Source: JAYFRC01 sp034926415
GTDB taxonomy: Bacteria > Bacillota > Clostridia > Oscillospirales > Oscillospiraceae
Length of the DNA: 7,409 nucleotides
Direction of reading: 5' to 3'
Assembly: GCA_034926415.1 (NCBI GenBank)
Contig: JAYFRC010000051.1
Span: forward strand, 1-7,409
Position 1 is the first letter of the stretch. Every line of letters starts with the position of its first letter. Position numbers and translations under genes: made by a program. A model generated the notes under the pieces. That model saw nothing but the letters and a program-made list of their open reading frames with translations, was not told the origin of the DNA and made no database searches. Of this stretch, positions 1 to 5,761 are shown in pieces.

Positions 1-150
1 CTTGTTTATCGCGCTCCATTGTTCCGCGTTCTGCCGCTCCTGACGCTCTATCCACAGGTACATTTTTCGCGCAGCCGCAAAAATCGCGATAAGCGCGGTC
101 ACGAGCGTGGTTATCTCGGCCATTGCACCGATTTCAAGGTAAATTCGCAT
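1..150 (-). CDS. Partial small membrane protein, function unknown (3' end outside window)
   Basis: This minus-strand reading frame runs 50 codons from an ATG at 150-148 to the window edge without a stop, so the C-terminus is missing. The visible protein starts MRIYLEIGAMAEITT and has one hydrophobic helix at about residues 13-27 (TLVTALIAIFAAA). It then turns strongly charged and amphipathic (RKMYLWIERQERQNAEQW), which could continue as a coiled coil. An AAGG lies 6 nt before the ATG, inside a near-consensus AAGGGGGGTGATG. An in-frame GTG at 153-151 and an ATG at 123-121 are alternative starts, the latter without a ribosome binding site. Short proteins of one helix plus charged tail occur among phage holin-like and phage accessory proteins, but I recognise no specific family. 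It lies downstream of the CotH gene beyond a hairpin, so it is probably a separate unit or expressed by read-through. Confidence 0.5.
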   Translation of the reverse strand, partial: MRIYLEIGAMAEITTLVTALIAIFAAARKMYLWIERQERQNAEQWSAINK

Positions 151-171
151 CACCCCCCTTGAAAACAGGTA

Positions 172-217
172 AAATTTGCGGGAAGTTGCACGTTTCCATA
201 CAACTTCCCGTAAATTT
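172..217 (-). terminator. Hairpin, probable terminator of the VTC-DUF4956-CotH operon
   Basis: Two 17-nt arms (172-188 and 201-217) flank a 12-nt loop. The core CGGGAAGTTG/CAACTTCCCG is a perfect 10-bp stem, extended by AAATTT on both sides across one non-pairing position. It begins just beyond the CotH stop codon. On the minus strand the stem is followed by AAATTTTACC, a weak T-run, so termination may be incomplete or factor-assisted. Placement and stem length support the call; the short T-tract weakens it. Confidence 0.6.
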
Positions 218-223
218 ATATTC

Positions 224-2071
224 TCAGCCTCCGCTGCTCTGTGTCCCGTCCGGCGGCTTTCCTGACGGCGCTCCGCCGTTCTGGCCGCCTCCCGGGCCCT
301 GTCCGCCGCCGGGGCCTCCGCCCGCACCGGACGTATCACGATTGGTCCCCGGCGATGTGTCGGCACCGCCCGGGAAGCCGGACATCTGGCCTCCTCCGCC
401 GTTTCCGTTGCCGCCCATGGTTCCCATGACCGACAGAGTTATATCGGAGCAGTCGATAAGCGTCGAGCTGTCGGCGCTCTGGCCGTCGGTCGTCGACGGA
501 ATGGTTCCGTCGAGCTGGCCAAGCACTGATTCAGCGCGGAGCTCAACGACGTTTTCGAGCATCTCGACCGCCGCCGTATACTCGTGCTCGGTATAAAATG
601 CATTTGGATCCGTCGCGACAAGGGTGTCTATCTGCGAGCGTATGCGCGTTATCGTCGATTCGAGCTGGCCTCCACCGACATACTCCTCGGCAAGTTCGCG
701 GAGGTACTCATGGTACTGTGCGAGATACTCGTCGTTTTCAAACAGCGCCGCGAAAAATTCTCGGTCGTCGAGCCCCGAAGTAAACGGGGTGTCTATCGGG
801 AAGTTTATTATCGTCGAGGCGTCGCTGCTCTGGAAGCCTCCGAAAGCGAGGTTGTAGTCCCATGGTATAAGGTTGAGCTGCCCGTCGTCCTCGTAGAGAT
901 AGTAGTTGTGCGCCATCGTACCGGCAAGTCCGTCGAGGTTGACGACAAAAGTCTGCACCGCGAGATATTTGAGCATATTGTCGACGTCCATATATTCTTC
1001 AAGCTCGTTGCCCTCGCTGATATTCTTCAGCGCCTCTACAACGCGCTCGTGGTCGCTGTCCGTCGTATCGGAGACCTCGCCGTCCCATATGGTTGTGTAG
1101 CTGTCCACATCGTCGTCGATGTAGTTGAGGTCTGCACCGCCGCCGGACGACATTCCGCCGCCGTTGCCGCCGCCCGCGGGCATATTCCCGCCGTTGCCGT
1201 AGGGAGCCGTTGCTGCCGCACTGTCAGTATCTGTCGGCGGCGTGAAGTCTCCCCCTCCCTGCGTTGTAGCGTTCGTGTCCGCCGACGCATCTGCTGAAGT
1301 CGTATCCTTTGAAGTATTCGTCGATGTATCCGTCGATGTATCGGCTGTGTCGTCCGTCGAGGTGTCCTTGCCCTCCATTCTGTCCATCATATCCTGAAGG
1401 TCGTCGCTGTCGACATTCTTCATCGCGCCGGCTCCGCCCACGCCCATGCTTTCGGGCTTGTATAACTCGCCGTAGTCGGTGCCGTAGTTCCTCAGCGCGA
1501 AAGAGTCCTCTACCGCCTCAAGCGCGAGGTAGCAGCCCCAGTAATCGCCGTTGACGGAGATGGACGCGTAATTGTAAAGAGATGCGTCCGCGCCGAGAAA
1601 GGCAAACATATCGTAAGTTACCGCTTCCTTCATTGACGTTGCGTCGGCGTAGTTGTTGTTGAGCACGAGCTTGTCAAGCCCCCAACAGGTCTGTCCGTCG
1701 ATATAGTGGCCAAATTCTATCTTAAAGCTGTACCGCTGCGTCGTGTCATCGTTATAAACGGTTGAGAGGCTGGTGTTGCCCTTGGCACGGATGCCGACGT
1801 CGCTGAACGTCGTTCCGTTTATGACGACATCGCATGAGTAATATTCCTCGTCTATCGCGTTTTCAAGCAGGTCGTTCCAGTCGTCTTCGTCCATTATAAT
1901 GTTTATGGAGATTATGTCGGAGGTGTCGAACAGCTCACTCTCGTACTCCATGTCGACTCCGTCGTCTGCGTCGGTCAGCTTATCTGAAAACATCGCCGCG
2001 ATCACGACCGCTAAGATGGCGATAACTACCAGTACGATTACTATAACGCCTATGTGTTTGCTTGCTATCAT
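224..2071 (-). CDS. CotH-family protein-kinase-like protein, membrane-anchored
   Basis: A 615-residue protein of the CotH kinase family, atypical kinases known from spore-coat CotH, which phosphorylates serines of coat proteins. Residues 7-27 form one hydrophobic helix after a short basic N-terminus, so the rest should lie outside the membrane. Family motifs are visible: GIRAKGNTS at 93-101, the YLALEAVEDSF stretch at 181-191, NLDG with Asp380, and IPWDYN with Asp405. The two aspartates, 25 residues apart, fit the catalytic and metal-binding pair of the fold. Residues about 211-316 are a low-complexity Thr/Ser/Asp- then Gly-rich insertion between the two halves of the kinase core. Residues 550-615 are a Gly/Pro-rich tail. 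The start is supported by AAGGGAG 7 nt upstream. It is the last gene of the trio, 27 bp after the DUF4956 gene. The membrane anchor and partner genes argue for an envelope role rather than a spore coat role; its substrate is unknown. Confidence 0.9.
   Translation of the reverse strand: MIASKHIGVIVIVLVVIAILAVVIAAMFSDKLTDADDGVDMEYESELFDTSDIISINIIMDEDDWNDLLENAIDEEYYSCDVVINGTTFSDVGIRAKGNTSLSTVYNDDTTQRYSFKIEFGHYIDGQTCWGLDKLVLNNNYADATSMKEAVTYDMFAFLGADASLYNYASISVNGDYWGCYLALEAVEDSFALRNYGTDYGELYKPESMGVGGAGAMKNVDSDDLQDMMDRMEGKDTSTDDTADTSTDTSTNTSKDTTSADASADTNATTQGGGDFTPPTDTDSAAATAPYGNGGNMPAGGGNGGGMSSGGGADLNYIDDDVDSYTTIWDGEVSDTTDSDHERVVEALKNISEGNELEEYMDVDNMLKYLAVQTFVVNLDGLAGTMAHNYYLYEDDGQLNLIPWDYNLAFGGFQSSDASTIINFPIDTPFTSGLDDREFFAALFENDEYLAQYHEYLRELAEEYVGGGQLESTITRIRSQIDTLVATDPNAFYTEHEYTAAVEMLENVVELRAESVLGQLDGTIPSTTDGQSADSSTLIDCSDITLSVMGTMGGNGNGGGGQMSGFPGGADTSPGTNRDTSGAGGGPGGGQGPGGGQNGGAPSGKPPDGTQSSGG
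1308..1367. repeat. 12-bp tandem repeat inside the CotH-like gene
   Basis: About five units of 12 bp in register with codons. The two clearest copies, 1320-1331 and 1332-1343, are GTCGATGTATCC and GTCGATGTATCG. Degenerate copies lie at 1308-1319, 1344-1355 and 1356-1367 (GTCGAGGTGTCC). Read on the minus strand they encode the DTSTD/NTSK-type Thr-Ser-Asp segment at about residues 235-254. The period of four codons suggests expansion by slippage or unequal recombination, so its length may vary between strains. Confidence 0.7.
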
Positions 2072-2098
2072 ACCGTCACTCCCTTAGGGCAAGGGTGG

Positions 2099-2770
2099 TC
2101 ACGACATGTACTCGCCGTTGTAGCTGACAAGAACCGCGTTCTTGACGCCCGATACGGCAAGCAGGCTGTTGACAAATTCCGTAGACGCATTTTTCATGCG
2201 CACTTCGCAGGTTAGCTCCACGGCCTCGCGGCTGACAGTTTTTGTCTTCACCTGATGCTTTTCAGTCTCTTTGGAAATAATTTCCATAGCAGCTTTTTCC
2301 GAGTTGTCGCCGTCGCAGTTTACGACAAGGACGTAAGGGTTTTCATGTATCTTGCGGTTTGCGAAAATGAGAAGTATGACGCCTATTATGACCGAGCCTA
2401 TAAGCGCCATCGGGATGAGCCCGGCGCCTATCACGATGCCCGCCGCTATCGACCAGAACAGGAACACTATTTCGGTCGGGTCCTTTATCGCCGCGCGGAA
2501 ACGGACTATCGACAGCGCGCCGACCATGCCGAGAGACAGCACGATGTTGGACGTGACCGCTAGAATAACGAGCGTCGTCACAAGCGATAGCCCGACAAGC
2601 GTCAGCGCAAAGCCTGTCGAATACATTACGCCCGTGAATGTCTTTTTGTAAATGAAAAAGATAAACAGCCCCACCACGCATGAGAAGAGCATCGCTATGA
2701 TCACATCCGTGGGTGAGAAGCTCGTAACGCTGTCGAGAAAGCTCGATTTGAATATATCGTTGAATGTCAT
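2099..2770 (-). CDS. DUF4956 family integral membrane protein
   Basis: This 223-residue protein matches the DUF4956 family, whose biochemical function is unknown. The N-terminal two thirds is hydrophobic, with likely helices at about residues 23-41, 48-71, 75-88, 101-117 and 120-137. The family hallmark is the stretch GALSIVRFRAAIKDPTE at 84-100, a basic loop (Arg90, Arg92, Lys96) between membrane segments, followed by GIVIGAGLIP. Residues about 145-223 form a soluble alternating beta/alpha domain that resembles small ACT or ferredoxin-like regulatory domains, a layout reminiscent of MgtC-type proteins; this comparison is inference. The start is fixed by GGAGG (2783-2779) 8 nt upstream. It sits 73 bp after the VTC gene and 27 bp before the CotH gene, an arrangement recurrent in Clostridia, so it probably works with both, perhaps as the membrane channel or scaffold. 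Confidence 0.9.
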   Translation of the reverse strand: MTFNDIFKSSFLDSVTSFSPTDVIIAMLFSCVVGLFIFFIYKKTFTGVMYSTGFALTLVGLSLVTTLVILAVTSNIVLSLGMVGALSIVRFRAAIKDPTEIVFLFWSIAAGIVIGAGLIPMALIGSVIIGVILLIFANRKIHENPYVLVVNCDGDNSEKAAMEIISKETEKHQVKTKTVSREAVELTCEVRMKNASTEFVNSLLAVSGVKNAVLVSYNGEYMS

Positions 2771-2843
2771 ATTGTTTTCCTCCGATTGGTTTGTTTTTAA
2801 TTTTGATACTGGATTAAAAAGCAGCGGACCCGAGGATGTTTTT

Positions 2844-3524
2844 TTATCCGAACTTCCTGCACGCTCCGTATTTTGAAAACGCGCGCTGGCGCACGCGGCC
2901 GAGCTGTATTATCTCCGATATTATCGACGGCAGATATTCGTCATACTTGACCTCGAGTATAATCGACCTGTCGTCCACGGCCGGGGCGCGCGTTTCGGGA
3001 GCCAGAAAATTCGTGTCGTAGACGCTTGTGTGTATGTCGCTGTCGAACGTCACGCGCACGTTTCCTGGCGCGTAGACGTAGGGCTCGCGCTTGTAGGACA
3101 CGAGCACGCGGGGCTTGAGAAGCTGCGATCTCAGCTTGAAATAAAATTCGGGTATGAGGCCGTTGTCTGAGCTCATCATCCAGTCGATATCCCCAGCCAG
3201 TATTTTTTCGCACTGCGCACGGTCGAGAGGCGCTGAGAACTTCATGCACAGGCTATTGTGCTTCATTTTCTTTTCGAGTTTGAATTTTTCGAGGCTGTCG
3301 TTGTACCAGCGTATCCGCCATTTTTCGCGCGTCTGCACGCCGCTCATTTTTTCGCGCAGAGCCTTGTCACCGTAGTTGTCGAAATATATGCTGTTTATAA
3401 GATACGTCCCGTCTCCGCGCACGTTTTTATCTCCGCACATAACGGCGCGAAGCCTCGGACGCAGTTCAAGATAGTCGGCGTAATCTATCGAATATTTAAG
3501 CTCGTGTCTGTATTTTGCCTGCAT
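2844..3524 (-). CDS. VTC-domain protein (polyphosphate polymerase-like)
   Basis: A 226-residue protein with the VTC fold, the tunnel-shaped catalytic domain that in yeast Vtc4 makes polyphosphate from ATP and belongs to the CYTH/triphosphate-tunnel group. The conserved polar residues lining the tunnel are visible in order: RHELKY at 6-11, SIYFD at 45-49, KWRIRWY at 68-74, KLEKKMKHN at 82-90, PRVLVSYKREPY at 138-149, VRVTFDSDI at 156-164, ILEVKYD at 189-195 and the C-terminal SKYGAC at 217-222. Length is normal for stand-alone bacterial members. There is no signal peptide or membrane helix, so it should be cytosolic and would need a partner to reach the membrane. The start is supported by AAGGAGG (3537-3531) 6 nt upstream. 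It is the first gene of the operon with DUF4956 and CotH. Polymerase activity is inferred from family; a triphosphate-binding role is also possible. Confidence 0.9.
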   Translation of the reverse strand: MQAKYRHELKYSIDYADYLELRPRLRAVMCGDKNVRGDGTYLINSIYFDNYGDKALREKMSGVQTREKWRIRWYNDSLEKFKLEKKMKHNSLCMKFSAPLDRAQCEKILAGDIDWMMSSDNGLIPEFYFKLRSQLLKPRVLVSYKREPYVYAPGNVRVTFDSDIHTSVYDTNFLAPETRAPAVDDRSIILEVKYDEYLPSIISEIIQLGRVRQRAFSKYGACRKFG

Positions 3525-3573
3525 CTCGCGCCTCCTTAAGAGTTTTTACATGAATTTAACATAACAGCCCCGT

Positions 3574-3602
3574 CTTAAATCCAGCTTAAAATATTTCGTC
3601 AA
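3574..3602 (-). promoter_or_regulatory. Candidate sigma-A promoter of the VTC operon
   Basis: On the minus strand TTGACG (3602-3597; five of six matches to TTGACA) is followed after exactly 17 bp by TTTAAG (3579-3574; four of six matches to TATAAT). It lies about 50 bp before the VTC start codon and immediately after the T-rich run of the upstream gene's terminator. That is where the operon promoter would be expected. The -10 match is only moderate. Confidence 0.5.
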
Positions 3603-3609
3603 AGCAAAA

Positions 3610-3643
3610 GGTTCCCCGGCCGGAATATTCCGGCCGGGGAACC
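3610..3643 (-). terminator. Perfect palindromic intrinsic terminator of the GNAT gene
   Basis: A 34-bp perfect palindrome whose arms begin GGTTCCCCGGCCGGAA. It gives a very stable GC-rich stem of about 15 bp with a four-base loop. On the minus strand it is followed by TTTTGCTTT, and it lies 21 bp past the stop codon of the acetyltransferase ending at 3665. On the plus strand it is followed only by CTTCTTAAAA, so it probably acts mainly on minus-strand transcripts, insulating the VTC operon from upstream transcription. Confidence 0.85.
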
Positions 3644-3664
3644 CTTCTTAAAATATACAGCGGC

Positions 3665-4141
3665 TTACAAAATGACCTCCATCTGCGTTTCTTTTACAAA
3701 CATTCCCATTCTCTCGTAAAAAGCGTGGGCGCCGTCGTTTCCCTCCCATACATTGAGCGTCACGTCATAGCACCCCTGTTTCCTCGCGTATTCGAGGACA
3801 TGATCATAAAGCGCCTTGCCCACGCTTTGTCCGCGGCAATTTTCGTCTATGCATATATCGTCGATAAAAAGCGTTTTGAAGTCGTGCATATTAGTGGTGA
3901 ACGGCTGCCGCTTCATAACGCAGAAAGCGTATCCCACAACGTTGCCGTACTCGTCAGCCGCGACGAACACAGGTGTATTCGCGTCGCGAAAAATCTTTCC
4001 AAGCTCTTCTGCCGTATATTTGGTCGTGCCTGGGATAAATATATCAGGGCGTATTTTCGCGTGCAGTTCCAGCACCTCGTTCAGCAGGCGCATCACTCCC
4101 GCCGTGTCTTTCATTTCGGCTCTTCTGATACTTATGTTCAT
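3665..4141 (-). CDS. GNAT family N-acetyltransferase
   Basis: A 158-residue single-domain GNAT protein, a typical length for the family, which transfers the acetyl group of acetyl-CoA to an amine; the acceptor here cannot be told. The fold elements are clear: N-terminal IRRAEMKD (5-12); central beta strands around 57-75 (VFVAADEYGNVVGYAFCV); strand 4, LFIDDICIDE (91-100); the acetyl-CoA pyrophosphate loop RGQSVGKAL (103-111); and the C-terminal GNDGAHAFYERMGM (134-147). The frame is open 18 codons further upstream, but GAGGAG (4156-4151) sits 9 nt before the ATG at 4141, so MNISIRRAEM is the better start. It is monocistronic, with its own terminator, and divergent from the membrane protein gene at 4301. 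A protein, polyamine or antibiotic substrate is possible. Confidence 0.9.
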   Translation of the reverse strand: MNISIRRAEMKDTAGVMRLLNEVLELHAKIRPDIFIPGTTKYTAEELGKIFRDANTPVFVAADEYGNVVGYAFCVMKRQPFTTNMHDFKTLFIDDICIDENCRGQSVGKALYDHVLEYARKQGCYDVTLNVWEGNDGAHAFYERMGMFVKETQMEVIL

Positions 4142-4150
4142 ATTCCGGCT

Positions 4151-4156
4151 CTCCTC
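4151..4156 (-). promoter_or_regulatory. Ribosome binding site fixing the GNAT start
   Basis: GAGGAG on the minus strand lies 9 nt before the ATG at 4141-4139. It lies within the upstream extension of the open frame, so it favours the internal start MNIS over the longer start at 4195. Confidence 0.75.
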
Positions 4157-4211
4157 ACAGTATAAAATACTCTTTTTTTTAACTTCTCGGCGCATTCCCG
4201 CGTTCCGGCAA

Positions 4212-4239
4212 TTGATTTTTAAGCGGCAAGTGATATTAT
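4212..4239 (+). promoter_or_regulatory. Candidate promoter of the four-helix membrane protein gene
   Basis: TTGATT (4212-4217; four of six consensus matches) and TATTAT (4234-4239; five of six) are separated by 16 bp, about 60 bp before the GTG start. The region is locally A/T-rich in otherwise GC-rich sequence. A TATAAA at 4251-4256 is an alternative -10 but has no usable -35. Confidence 0.4.
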
Positions 4240-4242
4240 CAT

Positions 4243-4256
4243 TTTATACGTATAAA
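4243..4256. promoter_or_regulatory. 14-bp perfect palindrome in the leader, possible operator
   Basis: TTTATACGTATAAA is a perfect palindrome beginning four bases after the candidate -10, so it would span the transcription start. Its position fits a dimeric repressor site controlling the downstream membrane protein. No regulator gene is visible nearby, so the role is inference from position and symmetry. Confidence 0.3.
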
Positions 4257-4300
4257 TACTTCCGCCGTTTTGACACGGCACAAGAAAGGAGCACTCCATC

Positions 4301-4672
4301 GTGAATAATGATAATGAACAGCGCGGCGACAGCAGACTTGACGGCAGGTATCTTCGCCTCTGGCTCTGGCTGTCGGTCGCGGCGGCCGTCATAGGCGCGG
4401 TAATGCTGTACCCTATCGGAACGGGGTTGCTCAACACGCTTTTCGTGCTCATAAAAATAGCCATGGTATCCGGCCTTTTGCTGATGTTGCTGAAAAAAGC
4501 GATGACAGGGTACAAAGTCTGGGCCGTCGCCAGCGCCTGTGCCGTCGTTATGACCATTTTCAAATGGTACCTTGCCGGGCACAGCTCTCCGCTTTTTGTT
4601 CTGGCCATCGTCACAGACGTCGTGATGCCGCTCGTCGCTTACGTGCTTTTAAGGAAGGCGAAGCAAACCTAA
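4301..4672 (+). CDS. Small four-helix membrane protein, unknown function
   Basis: A 123-residue protein that I do not recognise. After a charged, hydrophilic N-terminus (residues 1-18) it has four hydrophobic segments at about 19-38, 44-64, 72-91 and 97-117, with basic residues in the short loops (Lys65-Lys66, Lys72) and a basic C-terminus RKAKQT. The Gly/Ala-rich helix 1 and the KKAMTGYKVW loop are the only distinctive stretches. The start is a GTG at 4301, chosen because AAAGGAG (4285-4291) lies 9 nt upstream; no better ATG is present. It stands alone between divergent and convergent acetyltransferase genes with its own promoter candidate and terminator. A small transporter subunit or envelope-stress protein would fit the shape, but nothing shows function. 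Confidence 0.8.
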   Translation: MNNDNEQRGDSRLDGRYLRLWLWLSVAAAVIGAVMLYPIGTGLLNTLFVLIKIAMVSGLLLMLLKKAMTGYKVWAVASACAVVMTIFKWYLAGHSSPLFVLAIVTDVVMPLVAYVLLRKAKQT

Positions 4673-4749
4673 CTTGGCGGCAGGACAAATTTGCAAAAAA
4701 TCCGTCATATAGAGTCGATCACTCAGCATATCTGAACAGGTCAAAGCCG

Positions 4750-4787
4750 TACTGCTTGATGGAACTTCCATCAAGCAGTATTTTTTT
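4750..4787 (+). terminator. Intrinsic terminator after the four-helix membrane gene
   Basis: TACTGCTTGATGGA (4750-4763) and its exact complement TCCATCAAGCAGTA (4767-4780) form a 14-bp stem with a 3-nt loop, followed by seven T residues (4781-4787). This is a textbook rho-independent terminator for plus-strand transcription. Minus-strand transcripts from the convergent gene ending at 4821 also reach the hairpin, but they meet no T-run after it, so it is weaker in that direction. Confidence 0.95.
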
Positions 4788-4820
4788 CGATTCATTCCCG
4801 GGTTTTCTTCCTCTGTTCGG

Positions 4821-5666
4821 TCACCTGATAGGCAAAATCATTTCATACTGGCTTATGTAATGCTCGAACCCTAGAACCGCAAGAAATTTCAGCGCAGCAT
4901 TCTGTGACATTTCTATGTTGAGAACGCGGACTTTTTCTGATTCCGTATTTCTTGCAAGCTCGGCAAGAAGGCTGGATCCAATTCCTGTCCTGCGAAATTT
5001 AGGGTTTACCGCAAGCTGAGGAATATCGCCGGTTTCGGGCTCGATAATACCGTATCCGGCGACTTCGCCGTTTAGTCTTACGACGACATTGATAAACGCT
5101 TCGGGGACGGATGAAACGGAAGCAGCCGAGTTTTGCCAGGAAGGTTCAAAATCCCAGAACGTTTCCACTTGTTTCCAGTCAATCCCGCTTGTCCTCTCTG
5201 CCCGGTGCCGCGCACACGGCGTCAATCGCCGCTTATCAATCTGAAAGCAGGAAAACTCTCTTTGAATTTGGAATCCTTGTTTTTGGTACAGCCCAAGGGC
5301 GGGCAGGTTTTCTTTGATCACTTCCAGGAGATATCGTCCAACTTGTTTGCTTTTCAGAATAGCGTGCTCACGCAGAAAAATTCCGCTTGTGACCCCCTGT
5401 TTACGGTAGTCCGGAGCAACGCCCGTCGCAATGTCGTATGCAGTGGGAATTTCACTCCATAGGCGCAGCCCGGTCAGAGAAAAGCCGATAAGCTTTTCTC
5501 CGTCGAACGCCCCAATGGAAAGTTCGGAGACAAGACCGCGGCGGCGCATCATCCGTTCGAAGCGTGAAAACGAAAAATCCATATTTACCTGATAATCTGA
5601 AAACGCCTCAGCAAAGACGCTGTAAAGCGAACGCAGGTCTGTTTGTTCCAAGGTGCGGTAAATCAT
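4821..5666 (-). CDS. Two-domain GNAT family N-acetyltransferase
   Basis: This 281-residue protein contains two GNAT repeats. Domain 1 (about 1-145) has the acetyl-CoA loop TGVAPDYRKQGVTSGI at 81-96 and the ALGLYQKQGFQ end strand at 123-133. Domain 2 (about 160-281) has LAVNPKFRRTGIGSSLL at 218-234, with the complete R-R-x-G-x-G loop, and NAALKFLAVLGFEHY at 256-270. In domain 1 the loop reads RKQGVTSG, a fuller departure from Q/R-x-x-G-x-G/A, so domain 2 may be the better acetyl-CoA site; that is inference. Tandem GNAT proteins often keep one active copy and use the other for dimer-like packing or substrate binding. The start is supported by GAGGA 7 nt upstream. It follows the small membrane protein gene by 95 bp on the same strand. 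The substrate is unknown. Confidence 0.9.
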   Translation of the reverse strand: MIYRTLEQTDLRSLYSVFAEAFSDYQVNMDFSFSRFERMMRRRGLVSELSIGAFDGEKLIGFSLTGLRLWSEIPTAYDIATGVAPDYRKQGVTSGIFLREHAILKSKQVGRYLLEVIKENLPALGLYQKQGFQIQREFSCFQIDKRRLTPCARHRAERTSGIDWKQVETFWDFEPSWQNSAASVSSVPEAFINVVVRLNGEVAGYGIIEPETGDIPQLAVNPKFRRTGIGSSLLAELARNTESEKVRVLNIEMSQNAALKFLAVLGFEHYISQYEMILPIR

Positions 5667-5761
5667 ATGTTTTTCCTCAGCGCCGCTGCAAAAGCACTGC
5701 GCAATTTTCCTTATTATTTATAAATATTGTGCAAGTGAATGCGTTAATTGCTGTCAATAAT

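Noticed and set aside
584..1297. Long plus-strand open frame (237 codons) opposite the CotH-like gene
   Set aside because: It is antisense to a clear family protein in GC-rich sequence, has no ribosome site, and the peptide is a Val/Arg-rich shadow without family features. Other frames across 224-2071 are the same.
224..2071. Calling the kinase-like gene cotH and a spore coat component
   Set aside because: It has a membrane anchor, no neighbouring spore coat genes and different partners; only the domain family is supported, so no gene symbol is given.
2343..2681. Frames on both strands overlapping the DUF4956 gene
   Set aside because: Arg/His/Asp-rich shadow peptides inside a well-supported membrane protein; no ribosome sites.
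2825..2855. Possible hairpin just past the VTC stop codon
   Set aside because: Only 4-5-bp arms (CGGA/TCCG, GGAT/ATCC) with a mostly A loop and no T-run after it; it would not separate the VTC and DUF4956 genes.
4159..4168. TATACT on the minus strand as a -10 for the GNAT gene
   Set aside because: Transcription would begin inside the ribosome site GAGGAG, and no -35 lies at 16-18 bp. The A-run beyond it is not a promoter signal by itself.
4219..4614. Minus-strand frame of 131 codons opposite the four-helix membrane gene
   Set aside because: No ribosome site, low-complexity Ser/Thr/Arg-rich peptide, and the plus-strand gene has start, helices, promoter candidate and terminator.
5752..5757. 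Exact TTGACA on the minus strand upstream of the two-domain GNAT gene
   Set aside because: At 16-18 bp downstream there is only TTGCAC-like sequence, not a -10; the TATAAA further on is about 33 bp away.
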